Assembly (NCBI RefSeq): GCF_008367235.1 | Contig: NZ_VTZS01000003.1 | Location: 558,001-622,000 of the forward strand | Length of the DNA: 64,000 bases | DNA from: Pareuzebyella sediminis | GTDB taxonomy: Bacteria; Bacteroidota; Bacteroidia; Flavobacteriales; Flavobacteriaceae | Direction: 5' to 3' | Shown here: positions 36,794 to 45,977 of the stretch, one piece after another | How positions within the stretch are numbered: position 1 is the stretch's first letter | Layout: every line of letters starts with the position of its first letter | Translations under genes and position numbers: made by a program | The notes under the pieces: model-generated | The model's input: the letters and a program-made list of their open reading frames with translations, nothing else | Databases searched by the model: none | What the model was told of the DNA's origin: nothing

Positions 36794-37540
36794 ATGCAGG
36801 CATTAGTTTCTATTGTAACACCAGTACATAACTCTGAGCGGTATGTGGAGTCTTGCATTCAATCGGTACAGGCCCAGACCTACCCAAATTGGGAACACAT
36901 TTTGGTCGATGATTGTTCTACGGATCGTAGTGCAGAAATAATCAAGGCGCATGCTGAAAATGAAACTAGGGTCAAGTACATAGGGCTTGAGGTCAATAGT
37001 GGCGCTGGGGTTGCAAGAAATACGGCTATCAGGGCTGCATCCGGTAATTACATTGCCTTTTTAGATAGTGACGATCTTTGGCACCCTACAAAGCTCGAAC
37101 GACAATTGGCCTTTATGACCGCCAATAACCATCACTTTACGTTTACTGCTTATGATAAAATTGATGAAAACGGCAATCCGCTTCAGAAAAAGGTAACGAT
37201 CAAACCCAGGGTTACCCATCATACCGCTTTGTATAAAAACCCCATTGGCTGCTTGACGGTAATCTATGATGTCGGTTTTTTCGGAAAGCAGTACATGCCT
37301 AAAATACGTAAGCGTCAAGATTATGCGTTGTGGTTAAAACTTCTTAAAAAAACCGATGCCTTTGGGCTCGACGAAGTTCTTTCAAGCTATCGCACCGGTA
37401 ACACATCGATCTCATCCAATAAAATGGACTTGATTAAATATGAGTGGAAAATCTACAGGGAGGAAGAAGGCCTGTCTTTTGGCAAATCCTTATTTTATTT
37501 GCTTTCGGCAATCATTTTAAAAATGAAAAGTTACTTTTGA
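36794..37540 (+). CDS. Glycosyltransferase family 2
   Basis: The 248-residue protein has the GT-A start VSIVTPVHNSERYVESCIQSVQAQTYPNWEHILVDD (seen in parts), then STDRSAEII, GVARNTAIRAASGNYIAFLDSDDLWHP with the DxD metal site, and RKRQDYALWLKLLKK, where the QDY motif supplies the catalytic base. A single C-terminal hydrophobic helix (FGKSLFYLLSAIIL) may tether it to the membrane. It transfers one sugar during repeat-unit assembly and is followed 22 bases later by the initiating phosphotransferase. Confidence 0.9.
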   Translation: MQALVSIVTPVHNSERYVESCIQSVQAQTYPNWEHILVDDCSTDRSAEIIKAHAENETRVKYIGLEVNSGAGVARNTAIRAASGNYIAFLDSDDLWHPTKLERQLAFMTANNHHFTFTAYDKIDENGNPLQKKVTIKPRVTHHTALYKNPIGCLTVIYDVGFFGKQYMPKIRKRQDYALWLKLLKKTDAFGLDEVLSSYRTGNTSISSNKMDLIKYEWKIYREEEGLSFGKSLFYLLSAIILKMKSYF

Positions 37541-37562
37541 ACTATTGAATATTTTTTAGGGA

Positions 37563-38930
37563 ATGCCGAGACCTTCTATTTTAAATTCGATTGAACGTAA
37601 GTTCATTCTATTGGTAGGTGATTTATGTATCATTCTCGCCTCTATCAATGTATTGGTAAACTTCGCCATCGATGCAGAATTTATCTCACTTAGCCTGAAG
37701 GTAGGGGTTTTCTCGTTTGGCATATTCGCCTATTTGGCCTTAGCTTATATTTTGGAGTTTTATGAGCTTGAAAAAGTGTCTAAGGGAAGATATGTGATAT
37801 CACAGTCGCTCTATGTCACTGCACTTTTCGTATTTGTAGTGTTCATTTTTTGTGTTATTGTATATGATGCCAGTTTTTGGAGGATGCCCCTATTGTTTTT
37901 CCTGGTGCTTACCCCATTGGAAATCGGGCTCTGGCGTTTTTTTTACCGCAATGTTTTCAGTGTTATTCCGGTCACAAAAAACGTATTGTATATTTATGAT
38001 AAAGATGCCGCCAATACGTTACGTACGGATGTTGATATGATAAATGGCAATGAGATGCAAACCTTCTATAAGGTAAAGCTGACCTATTCCCTTGAAAAGA
38101 ACAGTATCGGAAACAAGCAGTTTTTTCTATCGGCCGTAGATAAAATCGATACCTGGATTCTTAATACTTCAGGATACGACCATTTACCTCCCGAAATCGA
38201 GAATAAAATTTTGAGCTCACTATTGGTTGGAAAGGAGGTTATTTCATTTACTACTTTTTATGAGAGCACCTATGAAGCCTTGCCAATCCGTTCGCATAAC
38301 GATAGCTTTTACGAGCTTTTACAGTTGAGAAATCGTCGAATACGTTATGTACAACGTATTTTTAGCTTTTCAATAAATTTTCTCTTATCCTTTTTCACAG
38401 GGCTTATTTTTGTCCTGTTCATTCCTTTTGTCTGGTTTTTTAACCTCTTTTTTAACAGGGGGCCGTTATTTTATACCCAAAAGCGGGTAGGCTTGCACGG
38501 CAAGGAGTTCAAAATTTACAAATTCAGGTCTATGGTAATCGATGCGGAGAGGTCCGGTGCTGCGATGGCGACCAAGAACGATGCAAGGATAACGCCTTTT
38601 GGTAAGATATTGCGATTGTTCCGTATTGATGAACTGCCACAAATAATTTCAGTGATGAATGGTGACATGCAGTTTATCGGTCCTCGTCCCGAACGTAAAG
38701 TATTCGTCGAACAGCTGAACAAGATCACACCATTTTACAATGTGCGTCATTTGATCCGGCCAGGGATAACGGGCTGGGCACAGGTCAAGTATCGGTATGG
38801 AGTAAATTTGGAGGATTCTATAAAAAAGCTGGAATATGATTTCTACTATATCAAGAACAAGTCCATTACACTTGACTTGAGAATAATATTTAAAACGGTA
38901 ACCACGGTGCTTTTCTCGCGGGGAATTTAA
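37563..38930 (+). CDS. Undecaprenyl-phosphate sugar phosphotransferase (polyprenyl glycosylphosphotransferase)
   Basis: A 455-residue protein with four N-terminal transmembrane helices (about 15-125), a central soluble region and a fifth hydrophobic segment near 275-300 leading into the catalytic domain: KRVGLHGKEFKIYKFRSM, DARITPFGKILRLFRIDELPQ, MNGDMQFIGPRPER and RPGITGWAQVKYRYG. These are the WcaJ/WbaP-type motifs. It starts polymer assembly by moving a sugar phosphate onto undecaprenyl phosphate. It closes the polysaccharide locus, as initiating enzymes commonly do. Confidence 0.92.
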   Translation: MPRPSILNSIERKFILLVGDLCIILASINVLVNFAIDAEFISLSLKVGVFSFGIFAYLALAYILEFYELEKVSKGRYVISQSLYVTALFVFVVFIFCVIVYDASFWRMPLLFFLVLTPLEIGLWRFFYRNVFSVIPVTKNVLYIYDKDAANTLRTDVDMINGNEMQTFYKVKLTYSLEKNSIGNKQFFLSAVDKIDTWILNTSGYDHLPPEIENKILSSLLVGKEVISFTTFYESTYEALPIRSHNDSFYELLQLRNRRIRYVQRIFSFSINFLLSFFTGLIFVLFIPFVWFFNLFFNRGPLFYTQKRVGLHGKEFKIYKFRSMVIDAERSGAAMATKNDARITPFGKILRLFRIDELPQIISVMNGDMQFIGPRPERKVFVEQLNKITPFYNVRHLIRPGITGWAQVKYRYGVNLEDSIKKLEYDFYYIKNKSITLDLRIIFKTVTTVLFSRGI

Positions 38931-39123
38931 CTTGTGAATTCTCACATCTCTAACTTTTCAAAAAGATTCATAGTGGCTTTGCAAAACATTAATCGTATAC
39001 GATAGTATAATTTTAATTACATAATATTGATATTCAATACGTTGTATTCTAAAAATAGAAATAATTTGGGGGATGTAGTGCGAAACTTGATAACCCCTAT
39101 ACATAACTATTATTTTCAAAGTG

Positions 39124-39156
39124 TTGGTATAAACTCCAAGGCAAACTGTATTTTTG
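39124..39156 (+). promoter_or_regulatory. Promoter of purD
   Basis: TATTTTTG (39149-39156) is a perfect -7 element and lies 22 bases after a TTG (39124-39126), within the accepted spacing. The ATG of purD is 17 bases downstream. Confidence 0.55.
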
Positions 39157-39172
39157 ACGAAACTTTATCCAT

Positions 39173-40444
39173 ATGAACATTCTTATTTTGGGCTCGGGAG
39201 GGCGTGAGCATACCTTGGCTTGGAAAATCAATCAGAGCAAACGACTAACGAAGCTTTTTGTGGCCCCGGGGAATGCAGGCACTGCAGATATCGCTACAAA
39301 TATACCGATTGGTGTAAACGATTTCGCCGCCATCAAAAAAGCGGTGATTGAACATGCCATAAACATGGTCGTGGTAGGCCCTGAAGACCCTTTGGTCAAT
39401 GGGGTCCACGATTATTTTCTAAAAGATAGTGAGTTGAGAAAAGTACCGGTCATCGGTCCGCAAAAGGCGGCTGCAGAACTGGAAGGAAGTAAAGAGTTTG
39501 CCAAGGAATTTATGAAACGCCATAATATTCCGACTGCCTCTTACGCAAGTTTTACAGCAGACAGTCTTTATAAGGGATATGCTTTTTTAGAAACGTTGAA
39601 AGCCCCTTATGTGCTTAAGGCCGATGGATTGGCAGCAGGTAAGGGCGTCGTTATACTAAATAATCTGGACGATGCGAAGAAAGAACTGAAACATATGCTC
39701 GTCGATGCAAAGTTCGGTGAAGCTAGTGCAACAGTCGTAATCGAAGAATTTTTAAGTGGAATAGAACTTAGCGTTTTTGTACTTACCGATGGAGTAGGAT
39801 ATAAAGTATTGCCTACTGCCAAAGACTACAAGCGAATCGGAGAAGGTGATACCGGACCTAATACCGGGGGCATGGGTGCGATTTCCCCGGTTCCGTTTGC
39901 TGACGAGGCCTTAATGGATAAGATTCTATATCGTATTGTCGAGCCGACCATAGAGGGGCTAAAAAAGGACAATCTGCCGTATAAAGGATTTATTTTTATA
40001 GGATTGATAAAGGTCGGAAATGAGCCCAAGGTTATCGAATACAATGTGCGCTTGGGAGACCCCGAGACCGAAGTGGTCGTTCCACGTATCAAAAATGATA
40101 TGATCGATATTTTTGATGCTGTTGCAAACGAAGACTTGGACGGTGTTGAATTGAGCATTGATGAACGCTCTGCAAGTACAGTCATGCTAGTGTCTGGGGG
40201 TTACCCTGGCACGTATAACAAAGGCAAGGAGATAACAGGGTTAAAATCAATCGAAGATTCCTTGGTCTTCCAGGCAGGTACACGGATTGAAGACGGTAAA
40301 GTCCTCACGAACGGAGGCCGTGTGGTGGCCATCACCTCTTACGGAAAAGATTTTGAGGAGGCCCTCAACACTTCCTATGGCAATATCGAAAAAATACATT
40401 TTGATGGGATGAACTACAGAAAGGATATAGGATATGACCTTTAA
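39173..40444 (+). CDS. purD: Phosphoribosylamine-glycine ligase
   Basis: The 423-residue product has normal GARS length. It begins NILILGSGGREHTLAWK, followed by VVVGPEDPLVNGV, the ATP-grasp motifs YVLKADGLAAGKGVVI and VIEEFLSGIELSVFVLTDG, GPNTGGMGAISPVPF and NVRLGDPETEVVVPR. It joins glycine to phosphoribosylamine with ATP, the second step of purine synthesis. It appears to be transcribed alone from its own promoter. Confidence 0.97.
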   Translation: MNILILGSGGREHTLAWKINQSKRLTKLFVAPGNAGTADIATNIPIGVNDFAAIKKAVIEHAINMVVVGPEDPLVNGVHDYFLKDSELRKVPVIGPQKAAAELEGSKEFAKEFMKRHNIPTASYASFTADSLYKGYAFLETLKAPYVLKADGLAAGKGVVILNNLDDAKKELKHMLVDAKFGEASATVVIEEFLSGIELSVFVLTDGVGYKVLPTAKDYKRIGEGDTGPNTGGMGAISPVPFADEALMDKILYRIVEPTIEGLKKDNLPYKGFIFIGLIKVGNEPKVIEYNVRLGDPETEVVVPRIKNDMIDIFDAVANEDLDGVELSIDERSASTVMLVSGGYPGTYNKGKEITGLKSIEDSLVFQAGTRIEDGKVLTNGGRVVAITSYGKDFEEALNTSYGNIEKIHFDGMNYRKDIGYDL

Positions 40445-40495
40445 CTCCACAAAGGGTCACCCCACATCGTTGCTTAAAAAAACCGAGGAACGATG

Positions 40496-40717
40496 CTATA
40501 AGTAGGAATGTGAGGTAATGCTTTTGTCTTCCTCTCCATTGTCATTGTACTGCTTCAATTGAAGCATCCAATAGATAAAGCCGGCCATGCCGATTATGGC
40601 TAAGAGCCAGTTGAAAAAATTGGCTCCCCACCAACTGTCCATATACCTCAATTGGTCCAAAGGCCAAAATAGGTAGTTAACGAACAAATCTTCTATTCCT
40701 CTAAAAAATGAAGTCAT
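40496..40717 (-). CDS. DUF6341 family small membrane protein
   Basis: A 73-residue protein with one transmembrane helix (about 35-53) and the conserved head FFRGIEDLFVNYLFWPLDQLR before WWGANFFNWLLAIIG. This family sits between purD and DUF6427 in many Flavobacteriia and is sometimes mislabelled uracil phosphoribosyltransferase; it has no PRTase motif. Function unknown. A -7 element reads TATTTTTG on the minus strand at 40737-40744, 20 bases upstream. Confidence 0.75.
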   Translation of the reverse strand: MTSFFRGIEDLFVNYLFWPLDQLRYMDSWWGANFFNWLLAIIGMAGFIYWMLQLKQYNDNGEEDKSITSHSYL

Positions 40718-40736
40718 CTTAGCTATATTTACCGTA

Positions 40737-40744
40737 CAAAAATA
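40737..40744 (-). promoter_or_regulatory. -7 promoter element of the DUF6341 gene
   Basis: On the minus strand this reads TATTTTTG. It lies in the 39-base divergent gap shared with the DUF6427 gene, so the two promoters must overlap. Confidence 0.5.
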
Positions 40745-40756
40745 TAAAAAGGCAGG

Positions 40757-41695
40757 ATGATTTCAATCATTTTTGGCAAAACAAAACCAATAAATTTCAT
40801 AATTGTACTAGCTTTCCTCTTTGTTTTCTATTGGACAGTGCATTTTTTCTTGTTCGAAAGATTTTCTTCCCCAGACGAAATACCGTTTCAAATTCTTTTT
40901 TTGGCTCTTTTGCTCTTTAGTATTTTTGTTGTCGATTTTATCGTAAAACGAAATAAAATAACGGGAAGCAACTCGTTCACCATACTTTTTTACGCTCTGC
41001 TAACCGTAGTCTTTCCGGAAACGCTGCTTGACCCAAATGCCATCATATCTAGCTTTTTTTTATTATTGGCAATGAGAAGGTTAATTAGCATCAGCTCCTT
41101 AAAGAATATTAAATTCAAAATATTCGATGCAACTATATGGATTTTGGCAGCGAGTCTTTTTTACGATTGGGCCCTTTTGTTTCTGATTTTGGTTTTTGCC
41201 ACTATATATATGTACGACCCCAAGAATGTAAGAAACTGGTTGGTTCCTTTCGCTGGCTTTTTTACGGTCTTCATGATCGCCAATGGCATTTTTATTTTTA
41301 CAGGCCATAGTGAATTTCTATTGAAACATTATCAATTTTTGGTCGCTCCCGATATCGTATATTTTTCGTACTGGGGGCATAGTACGAAAATGATATGTTT
41401 TGTCTTGCTAACAGTGATAACGAGTATTTTTGCCTTTGTGAAACTTGGGAAGTCCGGCATGGGAAAGGTGGCTAACTTAAGGTTGATCGCACTTTCCTTT
41501 TTTATAGGGGTTGTTTTTAATGTCTTGAAGCTATCCGAAAATGTCTACCCTGTTATGGTTACTTTTTTCCCATCGGCTGTGCTCCTAACAAAGTATATAG
41601 AGTCTATTAAGAAGCCAAAGATTCGGGAAATAGTCCTTGTTTCAGCGGTTATCATCCCATTTTTAGTGCTTTTTTCAAGTATGGCGATAAATTAA
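40757..41695 (+). CDS. DUF6427 family polytopic membrane protein
   Basis: The 312-residue protein has about nine hydrophobic helices and little else. The start MISIIFGKTKPINFIIVLAFL fits the DUF6427 family of Flavobacteriia. Function unknown. It is divergent from DUF6341 and followed by the DUF4254 gene after 33 bases. The same neighbourhood (purD, DUF6341, DUF6427, DUF4254, GT9) is kept in relatives as I recall it, and a link to lipopolysaccharide assembly is inferred from the GT9 neighbour only. Confidence 0.7.
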   Translation: MISIIFGKTKPINFIIVLAFLFVFYWTVHFFLFERFSSPDEIPFQILFLALLLFSIFVVDFIVKRNKITGSNSFTILFYALLTVVFPETLLDPNAIISSFFLLLAMRRLISISSLKNIKFKIFDATIWILAASLFYDWALLFLILVFATIYMYDPKNVRNWLVPFAGFFTVFMIANGIFIFTGHSEFLLKHYQFLVAPDIVYFSYWGHSTKMICFVLLTVITSIFAFVKLGKSGMGKVANLRLIALSFFIGVVFNVLKLSENVYPVMVTFFPSAVLLTKYIESIKKPKIREIVLVSAVIIPFLVLFSSMAIN

Positions 41696-41728
41696 TATTC
41701 GGTACCTTTACATTAAATTTAAATCGAG

Positions 41729-42331
41729 ATGTTCAGTGATTTTGCCTACAAGATTTTCGAAGAAAGTATTGAAAAATATCATGTTAAAGATGAGGTGTCC
41801 CAAAAGTTCGTAAATCCTTATCCTAAAGATGATATCACCCGCTTGCTGTATCGAAAAAATTGGATAGACACCGTGCAATGGCATTATGAAGACCTTATAA
41901 GGGATCCTGATATTGAACCCAAAGAAGCATTGCTGCTTAAACGAAAAATAGATGCTAGTAATCAAGACCGCACTGATCTAGTAGAGCACATTGACGACTA
42001 TTTTTTAAAAAAATACCAATCGGTAGAAGTTCGTGAAGACGCTACTATCAATACGGAAAGTCCTGCTTGGGCTATTGACCGTCTCTCAATCTTGGCACTC
42101 AAAATTTATCATATGCAAGAAGAGGTGGCTAGAAAAGATGCTTCAGAGCACCATATTCAGAAATGTGCGCAAAAACTTGATGTTTTACTGGAGCAGCTTA
42201 AAGATCTGTCAAGCGCCATAGATCAACTACTAGCCGATATCGAGGCAGGAAAAAAATACATGAAAGTGTACAGGCAGATGAAGATGTATAACGACGAAGA
42301 TATGAACCCCGTTCTTCGTGGACAAAAATAG
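41729..42331 (+). CDS. DUF4254 domain protein
   Basis: A 200-residue soluble, helical protein that matches DUF4254: YHVKDEVSQKFVNPYP, LLYRKNWIDTVQWHYEDLIRDPDIEP and NQDRTDLVEHIDDYF. Function is not established. Its 3' end overlaps the GT9 gene by 14 bases, so translation of the two is coupled, and the family often lies beside heptosyltransferase-type genes. This suggests a part in lipopolysaccharide core assembly. Confidence 0.82.
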   Translation: MFSDFAYKIFEESIEKYHVKDEVSQKFVNPYPKDDITRLLYRKNWIDTVQWHYEDLIRDPDIEPKEALLLKRKIDASNQDRTDLVEHIDDYFLKKYQSVEVREDATINTESPAWAIDRLSILALKIYHMQEEVARKDASEHHIQKCAQKLDVLLEQLKDLSSAIDQLLADIEAGKKYMKVYRQMKMYNDEDMNPVLRGQK

Positions 42332-43361
42332 CGGCACCCACATACTGGTCATACGCCTTTCCGCCATGGGCGATGTCGCAATGACGATACCCGTACTTTC
42401 GGCACTAAGAAATCAGTATCCAAATCTTAAAATTACAGTTTTAACACGGGTTTTTTACGCTCCTATGTTCTCACAGCTTGCCAATGTTACGGTACATGTT
42501 GCCGATGTTCACGGAATGCACAAGGGGATACCAGGCCTTTGGAAATTGTTCAAGGAACTTCGGGAGGCTCATCTAGACGGCGTTGCAGATTTACATAATG
42601 TACTTCGAAGTAACATTCTAAAACTATACTTTAAGGGCTATGGTGTTCCTTTTTATCAAATAGACAAGGGAAGGGAAGGGAAGAAAGCGTTAACGAGGAA
42701 AAAAAATAAGATATTTAAACCGTTGAAATCTACGCATCAGCGTTATGCGGATGTTTTCCGAGAATTGGGATTCCCGGTAGATTTATCGACAGCGACCATG
42801 CTTCAAAAAGAGGAGCTATCCGATGCGTGCCGTCAATTTGTCGGAACGGATTCCAAAAAATGGCTTGGTTTGGCACCTTTTGCCGCTTTTAGTGGTAAAA
42901 TGTATCCCCTTTCTTTAATGGAAAAGGTAATCGCAGAGCTTCAAAGAACCACAACATATAAAATAATTCTTTTTGGAGGCGGAGTAAAAGAAAGACAACA
43001 ACTTGAATCTTGGCAAAGCAAATTTGAAAATTGCGTCAATACTGCCGGTAAATTTTCTTTTTCGGAAGAACTGGCAATTATTTCCAACTTAGACTGCATG
43101 CTTTCCATGGATAGCGGTAACGGTCATCTGGCGGCTATGTACGGGGTTCCGGTAATTACCTTATGGGGCATAACACATCCGTATGCGGGCTTTACTGCGT
43201 TCAGGCAACCCCCCGAAAATCAAATGACTGCCGATCGAAAGAAATTTCCCCTAACCCCCACTTCGGTTTATGGCAACAAATATCCTGAGGGCTATCAAGA
43301 GGCAATAGCATCTACCACTCCAAAAATGATAGTGAAAAAACTTATTGGAATACTTGCTTAA
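42318..43361 (+). CDS. Glycosyltransferase family 9 (heptosyltransferase-like)
   Basis: The 347-residue protein begins at a GTG inside the end of DUF4254. It shows HILVIRLSAMGDVAMTIPVLSALR, DVHGMHKGI, GVADLHNVLRSNI, LGLAPFAAFSGKMYP, LFGGGVKERQQL and LDCMLSMDSGNGHLAAMYGVPVITLWG. These are GT9 signatures; the last carries the donor-binding DSGxxHLA motif. Family members transfer heptose or another sugar to lipopolysaccharide core. The exact donor is unknown. Confidence 0.9.
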   Translation: MDKNSGTHILVIRLSAMGDVAMTIPVLSALRNQYPNLKITVLTRVFYAPMFSQLANVTVHVADVHGMHKGIPGLWKLFKELREAHLDGVADLHNVLRSNILKLYFKGYGVPFYQIDKGREGKKALTRKKNKIFKPLKSTHQRYADVFRELGFPVDLSTATMLQKEELSDACRQFVGTDSKKWLGLAPFAAFSGKMYPLSLMEKVIAELQRTTTYKIILFGGGVKERQQLESWQSKFENCVNTAGKFSFSEELAIISNLDCMLSMDSGNGHLAAMYGVPVITLWGITHPYAGFTAFRQPPENQMTADRKKFPLTPTSVYGNKYPEGYQEAIASTTPKMIVKKLIGILA

Positions 43362-43370
43362 AAAATAGGG

Positions 43371-43988
43371 TTATACCATTTTAGCTTTGGGCTCCAATGA
43401 TTTAAAATATTGGCGAAGCTGTGACATAAACCTATACTTGCGTGCACTAGGGGCCACTTCGACCATTAGCGTACGAATTCCGATATAGGCACTCATCAAA
43501 TATACCGCTACACCTTCACTGTCAACATGGCGATCAATGTACCCATTGAACTTCCCGCGTTGAATGGCCGAAACTAGGTTCACCTCCCAAATTCTTAGAA
43601 TGTCGTTGAGATGTTTCATAATCTTATCATTTCTACCATTGAACTCATTAACAAAATTGCTTAGCACAAAACCAAAATCGAGTTCATTGTGAACAGCGGT
43701 TTCCAAGGCATCCTCAAAACACTGGGTAATCTGGTCTAGTGTATTGTCATGGCCTTCGAGCGGCTCGATGAGCATGCTGTACATTTTTCGCGCCAAAAGA
43801 TTCTCAATAATCTGGATAAAAAAATCCTCTTTTGAATCGAAGTGATAATAAAAAGCACCTTTTGATAGTGACAATTCTTTTAAAATATCGTCGACACTAG
43901 TGTTGTAGAAGCCATTTTGGTAGAATAAGGCCAGTCCTGTGACTTGCATACGTTGCATGGTAGCCATGCGTTTTAGGTTTTTGTCCAT
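43371..43988 (-). CDS. TetR/AcrR-family transcriptional regulator
   Basis: From the ATG at 43988 the protein has 205 residues (the frame opens further to 44093, but that head has no family match). The N-terminal helix-turn-helix reads ALFYQNGFYNTSVDDILKELSLSKGAFYYHFDSKEDFF, in the standard TetR form; the rest is a helical ligand domain. A perfect 7+7 inverted repeat, AAACCGA-4-TCGGTTT, lies about 150 bases upstream (44138-44155) and is a natural candidate for its own operator. The gene lies downstream of arsS on the same strand. Confidence 0.88.
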   Translation of the reverse strand: MDKNLKRMATMQRMQVTGLALFYQNGFYNTSVDDILKELSLSKGAFYYHFDSKEDFFIQIIENLLARKMYSMLIEPLEGHDNTLDQITQCFEDALETAVHNELDFGFVLSNFVNEFNGRNDKIMKHLNDILRIWEVNLVSAIQRGKFNGYIDRHVDSEGVAVYLMSAYIGIRTLMVEVAPSARKYRFMSQLRQYFKSLEPKAKMV

Positions 43989-44137
43989 TATTTCAAGATT
44001 TGGGTTATATTGACCGTTTGGTCTGTACAAAGAACCCTCAGATTGATTTTTCACTAAAGGTAATCGGACGTATGTACGGAAAAATTCGGTCAAAGTTCAA
44101 AACCTCGGTGAATGGCCTCTTTTTTGACAAAGTTGAC

Positions 44138-44155
44138 AAACCGAGTGGTCGGTTT
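44138..44155. promoter_or_regulatory. Candidate TetR operator (inverted repeat)
   Basis: AAACCGAgtggTCGGTTT is a perfect 7-base inverted repeat around a 4-base spacer, a size typical of TetR operators. On the minus strand a TTTG from this repeat lies about the right distance upstream of AACTTTG, a weak -7, so binding would cover the promoter of the TetR gene. Confidence 0.5.
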
Positions 44156-44197
44156 AACGGGTCGTTTTTTAGGACAAATCGCATTCGATATTAAAAG

Positions 44198-44231
44198 AAA
44201 TGGCCGGGAACCCATGAGATACCGGCCATTT
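44198..44231 (-). terminator. Terminator after arsS
   Basis: AAATGGCCGG (44198-44207) pairs with CCGGCCATTT (44222-44231) around a 14-base loop, with T-rich sequence beyond it on the minus strand. It lies 23 bases past the arsS stop and separates the arsenosugar cluster from the TetR gene. Confidence 0.7.
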
Positions 44232-44253
44232 TTTCTCGAAAAAGGGAATAATT

Positions 44254-45309
44254 TTAGGTTACTGACCCTTGACAACTGCTTCCCGCACCTGCCGTACACC
44301 CGTAACAATGTTGCGAAATAATAATATTGCGGTCATTGAGTACATCTTCGTTGTAGTCTTTGATGTGCTTTACCCTACTGGCCACCTTTAAATCGAGCAT
44401 TTGATTGAAATCACAATCGTATAACCATCCATCCCAACTTACCGAAATGGTATTCGTACACATGACGTTTTCCACCGCAGCCGGATTATAGGCCTCGACC
44501 AGGGCATACATATAGTCCTCATAATTTTCGGAGGCGATTAGATAGTCCAAAAAGCGGGCTATAGGAAGGTTGGTAATGGCAAATAGACTGTGAAATTGAA
44601 TGTCGAAATCTTCCTTTAACGCCTTTTTAAAGTCATGTTCCATGGCCGATTGGCCCCCAGGAAGGTAAGCCCCCGATGGATTATATACCAAATCGAGGCG
44701 CAATGGACTTTCGGGCAGACCATAGCCCACAGCGTTGAGTGCTTGAAGCGCTTGAATGGATTTGTCGAAAACTCCATCGCCACGTTGTTTATCCGTTTTA
44801 CCTCGGGTATAATGAGGCATCGATGACACCACATGTACATTGTGTTTCCTAAAAAACTCGGGAAGATCTTGATATTTCTTATTGGCCTTTATTATAGTCA
44901 GATTAGACCTTACGATGAAATCTTTGATTCCTGCTTGGGCTGCTTCCTCAACAAACCACCGAAAATCCGGGTTCATCTCGGGGGCCCCTCCCGTAAGGTC
45001 TAATGTATGTGCCCCGGTGTTCTTGATGACTTCTAGACATTGCCACATGGTCTCACGGGTCATTATTTCCTTACGATCAGGTCCTGCATCGACATGGCAG
45101 TGTGCGCATACTTGATTGCACATATAGCCCACATTGATCTGTAAAACCTCTAGCTTTTTGGGCCGTAATGGAAATTGGCCGATGTCGGCAATTTTGTCTT
45201 TAAAGTAGGGAAGCTCACCATCAGCAAAAATGCCTCCGCTGAGAATTTCTAATTGTTTATTTTGCTCGGCAAGTTCTTTGTGTCTTGCCTTCAATGATTT
45301 TGTAGCCAT
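44254..45309 (-). CDS. arsS: ArsS, arsenosugar biosynthesis radical SAM enzyme
   Basis: The 351-residue protein has the radical SAM cluster motif CNQVCAHC (C64, C68, C71), then DLTGGAPEMNPDFRW, VVSSMPHY, PLRLDLVYNPSGAYLPG and a C-terminal CYGCTAGAGSSCQG that should hold an extra iron-sulfur cluster. This is the TIGR04167/ArsS pattern. ArsS joins a 5'-deoxyadenosyl group to dimethylarsenite, the first committed step to arsenosugars. The AhpD-like and TIGR04282-type genes upstream support the assignment. Confidence 0.9.
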   Translation of the reverse strand: MATKSLKARHKELAEQNKQLEILSGGIFADGELPYFKDKIADIGQFPLRPKKLEVLQINVGYMCNQVCAHCHVDAGPDRKEIMTRETMWQCLEVIKNTGAHTLDLTGGAPEMNPDFRWFVEEAAQAGIKDFIVRSNLTIIKANKKYQDLPEFFRKHNVHVVSSMPHYTRGKTDKQRGDGVFDKSIQALQALNAVGYGLPESPLRLDLVYNPSGAYLPGGQSAMEHDFKKALKEDFDIQFHSLFAITNLPIARFLDYLIASENYEDYMYALVEAYNPAAVENVMCTNTISVSWDGWLYDCDFNQMLDLKVASRVKHIKDYNEDVLNDRNIIISQHCYGCTAGAGSSCQGSVT

Positions 45310-45462
45310 GTTTTCAATTTTAGATTAGCAGCTTATTTGCTATGTGCAAAAAAATGTCTGCGGCTATGAACGAATGCTTACGGCCCACCCTAATATGCTT
45401 TGGATTAAGTCCAAGTCTTCAGGGAAACCGTGCTTTCTCTGGGGCGACGGCTCAATTTCTAT

Positions 45463-45798
45463 TTACATGGAAAGCTTGTTGTATTTATTCATCATTTGTA
45501 CGCCATGCACTAAGGTAGCACCACTTTCAATGGCCGCGCCAGCATGTACTGCTTCCATCATTTCCTCTTTGGTAATACCACGCTGCAAGCCATCTTTGGT
45601 ATATGCATCGATACAATAGGGGCATTTAACGACATGGGCTACGGCGAGGGCGATCAACGATTTTTCCCTAGCGGAAAGAGCGCCCTCCTCGAAAACTTTA
45701 CCATAATATTCGAAGAACTTATTTCCGAGTTCTTCGCTCCACTCGGTTATATTGCCGAATTTCCTTAAATCGGCCGGGTCATAATAACTATTTGCCAT
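45463..45798 (-). CDS. Arsenosugar biosynthesis-associated peroxidase-like protein (AhpD/CMD fold)
   Basis: The 111-residue protein is a compact carboxymuconolactone decarboxylase-fold unit with the redox pair CPYC (C59, C62) in HVVKCPYCIDAYTKDG and the helix LSAREKSLIALAVAH. The pattern is that of the TIGR04169 group found beside ArsS. It may handle thiol or peroxide chemistry for the radical SAM step. It stands between the TIGR04282-type glycosyltransferase and arsS, all on the minus strand. Confidence 0.85.
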   Translation of the reverse strand: MANSYYDPADLRKFGNITEWSEELGNKFFEYYGKVFEEGALSAREKSLIALAVAHVVKCPYCIDAYTKDGLQRGITKEEMMEAVHAGAAIESGATLVHGVQMMNKYNKLSM

Positions 45799-45977
45799 AG
45801 TAATGGGTTTGAATTTTTAATGATTTTCTAAAATGAAATGATACTACTAGTATAATAGAGTTCCTTTATTTCTTGTTATTTCAAGAAAGTCATTTCTTCC
45901 CCTTTGTCAAAGACATTTAAAATACCTATAAAGGGTTAGGAATCTTTCAGCGTAGCGCTCAAGAAATATTAGTTGGC

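Noticed and set aside
38938-38955. TGTGAATTCTCACA palindrome near the end of the sugar phosphotransferase gene
   Set aside because: The 5-base arms are short, with no T run and no nearby regulator, so chance is a sufficient explanation.
40496-40717. Uracil phosphoribosyltransferase label for the small gene beside purD
   Set aside because: The protein is 73 residues with one membrane helix and no PRTase motif. DUF6341 fits.
45344-45619. 91-residue plus-strand frame over the gap and the AhpD-like gene
   Set aside because: It is antisense to a well-supported gene and shows no family features.
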